From Streptomyces sp. I6 (GTDB lineage: Bacteria > Actinomycetota > Actinomycetes > Streptomycetales > Streptomycetaceae): a stretch of 64,000 nt of DNA. Within the stretch, counting starts at the first letter, position 1. The number at the start of each line of letters is the position of its first letter. A program made the translations under genes and the position numbers. Shown in pieces: positions 10,153 to 20,131 of the stretch. Location of the stretch: NCBI GenBank assembly GCA_003725745.1, contig RHDP01000001.1, positions 606,001-670,000 on the forward strand, given 5' to 3'. The notes beneath the pieces were generated by a model. That model did no database searches. It was not told where the DNA came from and saw only the letters and a list, made by a program, of their open reading frames with translations.

Positions 10153-12846
10153 ATGCTGTACGGGCGAACCATCGAACAGGAGCGGCTGACACAACTGGTC
10201 GCCGCGGCACGTGCCGGGTGCAGCGGTGCGCTCCTGGTACGCGGCGAGGCGGGGATCGGCAAGACGGCACTGCTCGACTGGCTCGCCGCGACCGCGGCCC
10301 GGCCGGACCCCGAGCACGGGGACGGCGGACGAGAGCTGCGTACCTTACGGGTCACCGGCATCGAGCCGGAAGCGGATCTGGCCTTCGGGGGCCTCGTCCA
10401 GTTGCTGTGGCCCGTGCAGGGGCGCCTGGACGCCCTCCCCGAGCCGCAGGCGGCGGCCCTGCGGGCGGTCCTGGGCAACGGGGCCGAGCAGCGCGGCCCC
10501 GACCGCTTCCTGACCGGTCTGGCGGTCCTCACCGTCCTGGCGGATCTCGCCGAGGACGGCCCCGTACTCTGTCTGGTCGACGACGCCCAGTGGCTTGACC
10601 AGGCCACCGCGGAGGCCCTGCTCTTCGCCGCCCGTCGGCTGGCCGCCGAGGGTGTGGCGATGGTGCTGGCCAGCCGGGACGACGGTTTCTCCGCTCCGGG
10701 CATCCCCGAGCTGCGGCTGGCCCGGCTGGGCTTCGAGGACTCCTCGCGGCTGCTGGCCGACCGGGGCCGGGCCCCCGCCCTGCGCTCCCAGATCATCACC
10801 GAATCCGGGGGCAACCCGCTCGCCCTCATCGAGTTCGACTCCGCGCGGCGTGACCAGCCGCACCAGCACGCCCCGCTGCCCGTCGCGGACCGCGTGTTCT
10901 CGGCCTTTCGGTCACAGATCGGCAAACTGCCCGAGCGCACCCGGCTGATGATGCTCATCGCAGCCGCCGAGGCGCGCGGCGACCTGCCCCTGCTGCTGCG
11001 CGCCTCGGAGCTGCTGGGCGTGGACCTCGGCGATCTGGAGGAGGCCGAGCGGTCCGGGCTGATGTACGTCATGGACGGCACGGTCACCTTCCGGCACCCG
11101 CTGATCGCCTCCGCGACGTACCAGGGTTCCGTGCTCGCCCGCCGGATCGCGGTGCACCGGGCCCTGGCCGAAGCCGCCGTCGACCCGGACTGCCGGGCCC
11201 GCCATCTGCTGGCGATCACCACCGCACCCGACCAGGACGTGGCGCTGGAGCTGGCCGAAGCTGCCGGGCGTGCCCGGGGCCGTACGGCGTACGCGGCGGC
11301 CTCCGGCCTCTTCCGGCACGCCGCCCGCATCGCCACGGACCAGGAGCAGCGGGCCGCCTGGCTGACCGAGTCGGCCGCGCTCGCGCTCGCCGGCGGCCAT
11401 GCCGCACAGGCGGACCGGCTGGCCGAGGAGGCCGACCCGCTCCACGACGACCCGGCCGTCGGGGCCACGATCGCCCTGGTGCGCGCGGCCGTCGTCTTCG
11501 AGCTGGGCGACCAGGCCGAGGCCGCCCACGGGCTGCTGGCCCGTGTGGGGGACACCGCCACCCCCAGACCTCCGGCATGCTCCGTACGGCCGCTGCCTAC
11601 GGCTGGCTGGCCGGTGACGGGGACACCGTGAGCGCCGCCGGGGCCCGGCTCGCGGCGGGCGGCTGCACGGACCCGCTGGTGGAGGGGCTGGGGCGGCTCT
11701 GCGAGGACGACGCCGAGCACGGACTGCCGCTGCTCGCCCGGTTCCTGGAGCAGCGGCTCGACGCTCCCGACACTCGGGACGTGGACGAGCAGGCCGTTCG
11801 GATGCTGGCGCTCAATTGCGGCACGATCCTCGGTGACGACGAGGCGGCGCTGGACCTGGCCTCGACGGAGGTGCGGTGGTGCCGCTCCCAGGGGTTCATC
11901 GGTGAACTCCCGTACGCCCTCGACGTCCTGGCCCAGAACCAGGTCCTGGCGGGCCGCCACCGGGACGCCGAGGCGACGGTGACGGAGGCGGAGGAGATCG
12001 CCCGGGACACCGGGATGCGCCAGCGGCTGGCCCGGCTGGCGGCGGTGCGCGCGCGGATCGCGGCCATCGAAGGGGACGCCCAGCGGGTACGGGAACTGGC
12101 CGAGGACACCCCCGGGGCGCTGTGCACCGGGGTGGACTGTGCGGGCGTCCTGCTCGACCTGGGACTCGGCGACTTCGACTCGGCCCTGAACCGGCTGACC
12201 CCGCCGCCGCCCGGCCCCGACCGGTACATCTGGCTCTCCCTGTCCACCGCCGCCGACCAGGTGGAGGCGGCGGTGCGGCTCGGGCAGCCGGAGCGCGCCG
12301 AGGAGGCGCTGCGCCACTTCGAGGACTGGGCCCGCGCCGGGGCCCGGACCTCCGCCACCACCACGCCCTGGGCGCAGGCGGTGGTCCTGCGGTGCAAGGC
12401 GCTCCTCACCGACCAGCCGGAGCACTACGCCCAGGCGCTGCACCTGCACGAGAAGGGGGTCGCCCCTTCGAGCGCGCCCGTACCGAGCTGCTCTACGGGA
12501 GTGGCTGCGCCGGGCCCGCCGGCGCAACGAAGCCCGGGAGATGCTGTGTTCGGCGCTGACCACCTTCGAGCGACTCCAGGCGGAGCCCTGGATGCGCCGG
12601 GCCCGGGCCGAGCTCCAGGCGTCCGGGGACCACCTGGTGACGGCACGGATGCTGGCGGACAACCTGATCGACCGGCTGACCCCGCAGGAACTGCAGGTCG
12701 TGCGGCTCGCCAAGGACGGCAGCAGCAGCCGGGAGATCGCCGCGCAGCTGTTCCTGAGCCCGCGCACCGTGGAGCACCACCTCTACAAGGCGTACCCGAA
12801 GCTGGGTGTGGGCTCGCGCCAGGAGCTCGTGCTCCTCGACCTCTGA
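10153..12846 (+). CDS. LAL-type LuxR family transcriptional regulator, frame broken three times
   Basis: Large ATP-binding activator of about 898 aa when restored. The N-terminal AAA domain has Walker A GEAGIGKT (about residue 32) and Walker B PVLCLVDDAQW (about 140). A long helical middle follows, and a C-terminal LuxR helix-turn-helix (LTPQELQVVRLAKDG, SSREIAAQLFLSPRTVEHHL) ends the protein. The reading frame breaks at G/C runs 11561-11565, 12455-12459 and 12497-12499; one extra base in each restores continuity. The ATG at 10153 follows GGAGGGGG. Codon 65 (10345-10347) is TTA, so translation should depend on the bldA tRNA. By position it is the likely pathway-specific activator of the left-hand cluster. 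Confidence 0.88.
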
Positions 12847-13240
12847 GCCTCCTCGCGGTCGCGCTCACAGCCGGGCTCACGGTCGCGGTCGGTCCCAGGG
12901 CCGCCGGCATGGTCGTGGGGCGGCCGCGAGCCCGACGCACCCGCGGTGGGAACGGACGGAAGATGTTCACCTTCCCGTCCGTTTCCGTCGCTGAACGCTG
13001 CTCCGGCCCCTGACGCACGCTCCGCACGGGTGTCGGGCCACCTTGTGCACCGCCGCCCGACACAGCGAAAAGTGCGCTCCCTACCGCCCTAGCCGTTTCT
13101 ACGGTGCCCGGACCACCTCCCCTGAAGATCAAGGCATATTACGCTTCCAAGCGGTGCCGGTGGCGGAGTGGCGACGCGACCGCGTGGGCTCCACCGGCCC
13201 GCTGACCAGAGATTCGGCCGGGCCGCACGACGGGGATCAC
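12847..13240. promoter_or_regulatory. Intergenic region with inverted repeat
   Basis: About 390 bp between the two regulators. A perfect 9-bp inverted repeat (GTGTCGGGC ... GCCCGACAC, 13030-13063, 16-nt loop) may end the LAL transcript. The GAF-PucR promoter must lie in the remainder. The coding frame that crosses this stretch shows no recognisable domain before about 13241. Confidence 0.35.
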
Positions 13241-15187
13241 GTGTTAAGAAACGAAGCCGGGGCGAACGTCGACGCTGTGGCCATATTGGAGCTGCTGGCC
13301 TCCGACGCACCGCCCGACCGATTCGAATCGCTCCTGACCCGGGCCCGTTCGTCGGGAATGTCCGGTCCGCAGCTGGACCGCCTGGAGAACGCCCGCAAAC
13401 TCGGCCTGCACATCTACTCCCAGCTCGACCGCCGCCAGCAGCGCGAGGCCAGTCTGTTGGCCCTGGTGGACACCGCCCGCGAGCTGTCGGCTCCGAACGA
13501 CCTGAAGACCCTGCTCAAGGTGGTCACCCGCCGGGCCCGGATGCTGCTCGGCGCGGACATCTCCTACATCACCCTGCTCACTTCGGAGAAGGGAACGGCC
13601 CGGGTCGAGGCGAGCGACGGGCACGTCTCGTCGTTCCATGTGGGGATGCGGATCCCGCACGGCGCCGGCAGCAGCGACGTCCTGACCACCTCAGCGCCCT
13701 TCTGGAGCGCGGACTATCTCGACGACGCCCGGTTCCCCCACCACGAGCGGCTGGACGAGATGGTGCGGGCCGAGGAGCTGCGCGGCATCATGGCGGTCCC
13801 GCTCAGCCACGGCAGCGGCCCGTACGGCGTGCTGCACGTCGCGGATCGCGAGCCGCGCCACTTCTCGGCGGACGAGGTGTCCCTGATGAGTTCGCTGGGC
13901 GATCTCGCGGGGCCGTCATCGAGAAGGCCCGGCTGATGGACCGGACCGCAGCCGAGGTGGAGATGCTCCAGAAGCGCACCGAGGAGGCCGAGACCAGCCA
14001 CCGCCAGTGGCAGGAGGTCGGTGACCTCCATGAGTTCCTGATGTCCCAGGTCCTCTCCGGGTGCGACCTGCAGAACCTGGCCGAGGCGGCGGCCGACGGC
14101 CTCGGGGGCACCCTGACCGTCTGCGGGGGCGACGGCACCGTGCTGGCCTCCACCGCCGGGGCGCAGCCCGACGACGAGCTGATGATCCCCCGGGCGATGA
14201 TGGACGCCCACGCCGCGGGCAAGGCGGTCCGGGTCAAGAACAGCCTGTGGGCGGCCCCGGTCCTGATGGGCGAGGAGAACCTGGGCGCGGTGCTGCTGCG
14301 CACCGAGCGGCCCCTGCGGGACTCGGGCGTCCGGCTGCTGGGCCTGGTGGCGCAGGCCACCGCCGTCCAGCTGCTCCGGCAGAACTGCTGCATCGTGATG
14401 GAGAGCCAGGCCCGCGACGGTTTCCTGGACGACCTGGTCAACCGCACCCGTCCCACCCGGGAGTTGGACCGGCGGGCCCGCAAGCTGGGTGTCGCGCTGG
14501 AGGAGTCGTACGTCGTCGTGGTGGCCAGCCCGGTCGGCGACGCCCGGCGCAAGGCGATGATCTGGGCCTCCTCCTACGCTCACCGCAACGACGGGCTCAA
14601 GTCGGAGCAGGGGGCCGGGTGATCTTACTGCTCCCCGGCACCGACGCGGCGGAGGTCGCCCGCGAGGTGCACAACGACCTGTCCCCGCTGCTCCGGCACC
14701 TGGTCACGGTCAGCGCGGCCGGCCCTGTGTCCGGCGCGGGCCCATCCACCGCAGCTATCTGGAGGCACTGCGCTGCCTGGAGGTGATGGGTGCGCTGGGG
14801 CTCTCCGGCCGGTCGGCCGCCGCCTCCGAGCTGGGCTTCCTCGGGCTGCTGGTCTCCGACGGCCACGACGTGGACGGCTTCATCGAGTCGGTGATCGGCC
14901 CGGTGGCCCGCTACGACGACCAGCGGCTCACCCAGCTCACCGACACGCTGGAGGCCTTCTTCCACGCCTCCGGCTCGCCCACCCACGCGGCCAAGGCCCT
15001 TCATGTGCACCCCAACACGGTCGCGCGCCGGCTGGAACGGGTCAGTGAGCTGCTGGGCGAGGGCTGGCACCGGCCCGACCGTGCCCTGGAGGTTCAACTT
15101 GCCCTGAAACTGCGGCGGATGAGGTCGGCTCTGATGGGGCTGGACCCACTCGCCGGCGGCCACCGCACCGGCGCCGACGGGGAGTGA
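13241..15187 (+). CDS. GAF domain and PucR/CdaR-type helix-turn-helix regulator, frame broken three times
   Basis: Restored product of about 650 aa. A helical N-terminus is followed by a GAF-like sensor domain (LGADISYITLLTSEKGTARV to GPYGVLHVADREPRHF), a coiled segment (AEVEMLQKRTEEAE), a second sensor-like region, and a C-terminal PucR HTH (SPTHAAKALHVHPNTVARRLE). Frame breaks fall at G/C runs 13909-13912, 14617-14619 and 14741-14743, each repaired by one base. The start is uncertain. GTG at 13241 gives TTA as the second codon (13244-13246), and another TTA is at 14625-14627, so the gene is a predicted bldA target. It follows the LAL gene on the same strand and probably co-regulates the cluster; its ligand is unknown. 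Confidence 0.78.
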
Positions 15188-15220
15188 GCCGGAGGGCCTG
15201 CCGTCCGGACCGTGCCGCCC

Positions 15221-16447
15221 TCAGCGCAGGGCGCGGACCTCGTCGCCCACCCGGCTGAGGGCGACCACGGTGTGTGCGGCCGAGGCGAGGGTGACGTGCC
15301 GGTGCCAGCCGGCGAAGGAGCGGCCCGTGTAGTCACGGATGCCCACGCGCTCGGCGACCTCGCGGAAGTCATGGTCCACCCGGTCCACGAGCCTGGTGAG
15401 CCGCAGGAGTTCGGCGGCCGGGGTGTCCGTCATGTTGGTCAGCCACAGCTCACCGGGCCAGCCCCGCCCGTGCTCGCTCACCCCGAGCAGCACCAGGTCC
15501 CCCCGTCGGCGCGCCACCCGAACGGGGCTGGGCATCTGGGTCCGGACCGCCGCGACCAGGCTCCTGCGGGCCGGTCGGCCGGGCCGGTGGGCGCGCCAGG
15601 CCACCGGCCGGCGCAGGTCCCGGGCGGCTGCCATGATCTGGTGCGCCGTCGATGTACCGCTGCGGCCCCGCAGCAGCGGGTCGGTGACCTCCAGCCGGGT
15701 GTTGCCCGGCACCCGGGCCAGCACCTGCACGCCCGCCGCGTGGTACGAGCGCACGGTGGCCGCCGCGTCCGCCGCGTCGGTGGCGTACCCGTCGAGCACC
15801 ACCGGTCGGTCCGGCAGCCCCCAGGACCGCATCATGCCCAGGTACGCCTCGTGGGCGCAGTCGGCGAGCGACTCCGATGCCACGGTGTCCGGTATCGATG
15901 CCTGCAGACGGCGGGCGCCGTCCTTCAGCCAGGCGTCCGAGAGGTGCAGCCGCCAGTTGACGGGAAAGCTGCCGGTCTCGGAGGCGGCCCATACGCCCAC
16001 CGCGTACTGGGCGTTGAGCACCTGGCCCGTATACGGAAGGAGCTGCCGCTCCACCCCGACCGAGTTCTCACCGGCCTTCGGGATGACCATGGAACGGACG
16101 ACCCACGCCTGCGGTGGTGCGACGCGCACCACATGCTCGGCCAGGGCGCGGCGGACCGGATTCCACCCCCAGGTGGAGCTGGCCACAAAGTGGTGCAGGC
16201 TCTGCTCGGTCGCGCTGCCGCCGAGGACAGCGGCGATGTTCCGGATCGACTTGCGGCCCTCGGCCGCGATCAGCGCCTGGAGGTAGTGCATGCCCCGCCG
16301 CCGCTGGTCACTGCGGGGCAGGGAGAGGAACAGGCGCGATCCCAGTTCCCCGAGAACGATGTCCTCGACTCCGGAGACGTCGAGCGGCAGGCGGTGCTGC
16401 TCATCCGATAAGCGGGTTTCCGTATGAAGAGCAGCAGCGGAACTCAT
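15221..16447 (-). CDS. IS701-like transposase homologue lacking catalytic residues (probably domesticated)
   Basis: 408-aa protein with the layout of DDE transposases of the IS701/DDE_5 group: SVGVERQL, then VVLDGYATD, then DYTGRSFAGWHRHVTLA at the C-terminus. In active relatives the first Asp lies in a DDTGFPKKG-type motif just before SVGVxRQ. Here the equivalent reads VRSMVIPKAGENSVGV, so that Asp is gone. The final acidic position before GI.D also looks altered (FREVAERVGIRD). GGAAGG precedes the ATG at 16447. I see no terminal inverted repeats or target duplication around it. This suggests an intact open frame kept without transposition activity, perhaps as a DNA-binding protein at the cluster edge. 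Confidence 0.7.
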   Translation of the reverse strand: MSSAAALHTETRLSDEQHRLPLDVSGVEDIVLGELGSRLFLSLPRSDQRRRGMHYLQALIAAEGRKSIRNIAAVLGGSATEQSLHHFVASSTWGWNPVRRALAEHVVRVAPPQAWVVRSMVIPKAGENSVGVERQLLPYTGQVLNAQYAVGVWAASETGSFPVNWRLHLSDAWLKDGARRLQASIPDTVASESLADCAHEAYLGMMRSWGLPDRPVVLDGYATDAADAAATVRSYHAAGVQVLARVPGNTRLEVTDPLLRGRSGTSTAHQIMAAARDLRRPVAWRAHRPGRPARRSLVAAVRTQMPSPVRVARRRGDLVLLGVSEHGRGWPGELWLTNMTDTPAAELLRLTRLVDRVDHDFREVAERVGIRDYTGRSFAGWHRHVTLASAAHTVVALSRVGDEVRALR

Positions 16448-17190
16448 CCCTGTACCTTCCCTCTCGGCGGTGCCTCTGGGGCCTGTGTTCCCCACGGTGC
16501 GTGCCGGGTGGGCGGCATGCCTAGGTGCTCCGGACACCGGCTTGCCGGCCGATACGGTGCCCGATCCACCCACGCCATGGTTCGGCTGATAAGACTGCGA
16601 CCTGGATCACGTCGGGGATGGTGGCCGGGCACCACGCAACGGGTGTGTAACTCACGGATACCCCGGTGGACACGCGAGGGCTGAGGGACATCCGTGCACC
16701 ACAACCCCCCTGCCTCGCAGGGTGTGGCCGGACCCCTTCCACGGAGCGTGACACTGAGGCGAGTGTTGCTCACCTTCCGTAAATCGCCCGGAACGCTGGA
16801 CGGCCGGCGGCCGCACGCGGGCCGCGCGCGGCCGGTTCCCCACCGGGAGAGGTCTCTGCGGGCCGCTCCCCTACCAGCGGTTCCGTACGAGTCCGGGGCG
16901 GTTCCGTGCATGCCCGATGGCGTCCCGCCGAATGCACGACGCGGGACACGACCGCATGCCCGGTGGACCACCGCCTCCGGGGTCGGACGGCGCCCGACTC
17001 GTACGCCTCCGGGTCACCGCGCGGTTCCGCGACGAAGCCCGGCTCGGCCAGGAGGAGATGGTCGCCCGCCCGGAGGAGGCAGATGGTGTGCCGCTGAGTG
17101 GTGTAGCAGCGATCACTGCATAGCCCCTGGCCAGGAGGCGACTATCGCACAAGTCTCCGAATAGAGAGGCTCGTTGGGAGAGGTGACACG
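16448..17190. other. Intergenic region without recognisable genes
   Basis: About 740 bp between the IS701-like gene and the IS256 remnant. No frame shows a known domain or convincing start with ribosome binding site, and no tRNA or strong hairpin is seen. The open frame at 16917-17123 is unrecognised and probably fortuitous. Confidence 0.4.
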
Positions 17191-17319
17191 ATGGCCTTGT
17201 CCCAGCATGACTCACTCCGGCTGATGGAGTCACTGCGTACGGCGGACGGAATCGAGTTGGCCAGGGTTCTGGCCCAGCGGATCGTGCTGAGCCCGCACGC
17301 GGGAGAGTCCGCGGGCTGA
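17191..17319 (+). pseudogene. N-terminal remnant of an IS256-family transposase (42 codons)
   Basis: The small frame begins MALSQHDSLRLMESLRTADG and continues IELARVLAQR before stopping. This matches the typical opening of Streptomyces IS256-family (Mutator) transposases; the catalytic domain is absent. A good ribosome binding site (GGGAGAGG, 7 bases before ATG) survives. It is most likely the leftover 5' end of an insertion sequence truncated by later rearrangement. Confidence 0.6.
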
Positions 17320-17515
17320 CGTCCGGCGGGATCTCCGGGACGCCCCGGACCTCCCGCTCCCGCCCCGACATCCCGCTCCGGCTCCGGCATCCCGCCCCGG
17401 CGCTGCGGCTCGCGCGCCCCGTCGGTCCCCCGGTCGGCCCACCGCGTCCCGCCGCGCCGCCTGCCTCGGCGCGGCGGCGCGCGACGGCGCGGGGTCCCGC
17501 GCATAGCCTCACGCC

Positions 17516-19527
17516 GTGCCCCACGTGACGGCGTTCCTCAAGCGGCTGGTCCTGGGCCGGGCGCTGCGGAGCGAGGACCTCGGCGAGACGCTGCTGCCGA
17601 AGCGGCTGGCGCTGCCGATCTTCGCCTCCGACCCCCTCTCCTCGGTGGCCTACGCGACGCAGGAGATCCTGCTGGTCCTCACCCTGGGCGGGCTGGCCTA
17701 TCTGCACTTCACCCCGTGGATCGCGGCCGCGGTGGTGTTCCTGATGGTCGTCGTGGTGCTGTCGTACCGCCAGGTGGTGCACGCCTACCCGAGCGGCGGC
17801 GGCTCCTACGAGGTCGCCTCGGCCAACCTGGGGCCCTCGGCCGGTCTCGTGGTCGCCGCGGCGCTGCTGGTCGACTATGTGATGACGGTGGCCGTGTCGG
17901 TGGCCTCCGGAGTGGACAACATCATCTCGGCGGTGCCCGCGCTGGCCGAGCACCGGGTGCCGATGGCGCTGGTCTTCGTCGGCCTGCTGACCGCCGCCAA
18001 TCTGCGCGGGGTGCGCGAGTCCGGCCGGGCCTTCGCCGCGCCGACGTATCTGTTCGTCTCCGGCGTGCTGCTGATGTGCGGGACGGGACTGCTGCGCTGG
18101 GTCCTGGGCGATCCCCCGGTGGCGGCGACCGCGCGGTACGGGATCGAGCCGGACCCCGCGGAGGCGGACCTCGTCGGCCTCGCCCTGGTGATGCTGGTGC
18201 TGCGGGCCTTCTCCAGCGGCTGCACGGCGCTCACCGGTGTCGAGGCGATCTCGAACGGGGTGCCGGCCTTCCGCAAGCCGAAGCCGCGCAACGCGGCGGC
18301 CACCCTGGCCGTGATGGGACTCCTCGCCGTCGCGATGTTCGCCGGCGTCACCGCGCTGGCGGTCGTCGCCGACGTCCGCGTCGCCGACGACGCCTGCCGG
18401 CTGACGGGACTCCCCGACTGCGAGAACTACACGCAGCGCACCGTCATCGCGCAACTGGCCGCCGCCGTGTTCGGCGGGGAGAGCGGTTTCGGCTTCTTCT
18501 ACATCCAGGCCGCCACCGCCCTCGTCCTGATCCTCGCCGCCAACACGGCGTTCAACGGCTTCCCCCTGCTCGCCTCGATCCTCGCGCAGCACCGCTACCT
18601 GCCCCGCCAGCTGCACAACCGGGGTGACCGGCTCGCCTTCTCCAACGGCATCCTGGCGCTCGCCGTCGTCGCCGGGACGCTGCTGTGGGCGTACGGGGCG
18701 AACGTGACGAGCCTCATCCACCTCTACATCCTCGGGGTGTTCACCTCGTTCACGCTCTGCCAGAGCGGCATGGTCCGGCACTGGACCCGCGAACTGCGCA
18801 CCGAGGCGGACCCGGTGCTGCGCCGCCGTCATCGCACCTCGCGGATCGTCAACGGGACCGGAGCGGCCATCACCGCGCTCGTCCTGGTGATCGTGCTGGT
18901 CACCAAGTTCACCGAGGGCGCCTGGCTGGCGGTGCTCGCGGCCGCGGTGCTGTGGGCGGCGATGCGGAGCATCCGCAGGCACTACGACGCCACGTCCGCC
19001 GAGCTGGCCGTCACCGACCCGCGCAGGGAGCTCGCGCCGCCCTCCCGGGTCATCACCGTGGTCCTGGTCTCGCAGCTGCACAAGGCGACGCTCCGGGCAC
19101 TGGCGTACGCCCGGGCCACCCGCCCCGACCGGCTGGAGGCGGTGACCGTGGCCGTCGACCGGGACGCCGCCCGGGAACTCCGTCGGGAATGGGAGGAGGC
19201 CGGGATCGACGTGCCGCTGAAGATCCTCGACTCCCCCTACCGGGAGATCACCAAACCGGCGCTGGCGTATGTGCGCTCGATCCGGCGGGAGAGCCCGAGG
19301 GACGTCGTCTCCGTGTTCATCCCCGAGTACGTCGTGGGCCACTGGTGGGAGAACCTGCTGCACAACCAGTCCGCGCTGTGGCTGAAGAGCCGGCTGCTGT
19401 TCACGCCCGGGGTGATGGTGACGAGCGTCCCCTGGCAGCTGCGGTCGGCCGCCCGCGCCGACCGTCCGGCCGCGCGCGCTCCGGGGGCGGTGCGCCGCGG
19501 CGAACCGGTCCCGCCCCCAGGCGCTGA
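17516..19527 (+). CDS. APC superfamily permease (amino acid/polyamine/cation type)
   Basis: Integral membrane transporter with about twelve hydrophobic segments (residues 30-480) and a soluble C-terminal domain (about 500-660). The opening LPIFASDPLSSVAYATQEIL is typical of APC permeases close to KUP/amino-acid transporters. As written, the frame continues without a stop into the downstream NTF2-like protein (847 aa). One extra base in the C run at 19514-19518 would end this protein at the TGA at 19525-19527 with 670 aa, the normal family size. No ribosome binding site is visible before the GTG at 17516. The substrate is unknown. Confidence 0.75.
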
Positions 19528-19572
19528 ACGGGACCGTCCTCTTGGCGCTGAACGGGACTGTCCTCTTGGCGC
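19520..19572. repeat. 24-bp tandem repeat (2.2 copies) containing a dyad
   Basis: Two adjacent 24-bp copies (19520-19543 and 19544-19567) differ at one base, followed by GGCGC of a third. Each unit contains AACGGGAC-N-GTCCTCTT, a nine-base palindrome GGACNGTCC with partly symmetric flanks. It lies between the permease and the NTF2-like coding regions and could be a paired operator. Confidence 0.6.
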
Positions 19573-19600
19573 GGCGGGCCCGCTGCCCGACACTTGGCCG

Positions 19601-20059
19601 ATGACGCAGCGTGTGGATCTCGCGACCGTGATGGACCGGCTGGCCGTCGACGAGGTGGTCACCCGGTACGCGCTTGCCGTGGACGACGGCGACTGGCCCG
19701 CCTACCGGGCGCTGTTCACCCACGACGGGCGCGCCGACTACCGCGGTGCCGGTGGTGTCGAGGGGCCAGCCGCCGAGGTGGCGGACTGGCTCGCGGAGAC
19801 GATGCGGTTGTTCCCCGTGCGCCAGCACCTGATCGTGAACCGGCGGGTGCGGCTGCGGGACGCCGACGGGTACCCGGGAGACCGGGCGGACGTGCAGGCG
19901 GACTACGTCAGCCCGATGCAGCCGGAGTCGGGCGACGGCTTCCTGGCCGGCGGCCGGTACGCGTTCGGCCTGGCGCGCGGGGACGACGGCTGGCGGCTGC
20001 GCTCGGTCGCCGTCCACGAGAAGTGGCGGCGGTCCGCGCTCCTCCGCGCGGCCGAATGA
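19601..20059 (+). CDS. Nuclear transport factor 2 / SnoaL-like family protein
   Basis: About 152 aa with an NTF2-fold SnoaL_4-like profile: DRLAVDEVVTRYALAVDDGD at the N-terminus and WPAYRALFTHDGRADYRG after it. The rest gives HLIVNRRVRL and a final strand with GWRLRSVAVHEKW. Such proteins bind or isomerise small hydrophobic ligands; no activity can be assigned. In the raw sequence it is in frame with the upstream permease, but the joining segment (RSAARADRPAARAPG and the repeat) reads like translated spacer. No clear ribosome binding site precedes the ATG at 19601. Confidence 0.65.
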   Translation: MTQRVDLATVMDRLAVDEVVTRYALAVDDGDWPAYRALFTHDGRADYRGAGGVEGPAAEVADWLAETMRLFPVRQHLIVNRRVRLRDADGYPGDRADVQADYVSPMQPESGDGFLAGGRYAFGLARGDDGWRLRSVAVHEKWRRSALLRAAE

Positions 20060-20131
20060 TCGACGCGGCCTGTCCCGGCCCGGGCCGCTCCTCCACACTG
20101 GAGGCAGACACCGCTCTCGTGGAGGCGCCGC

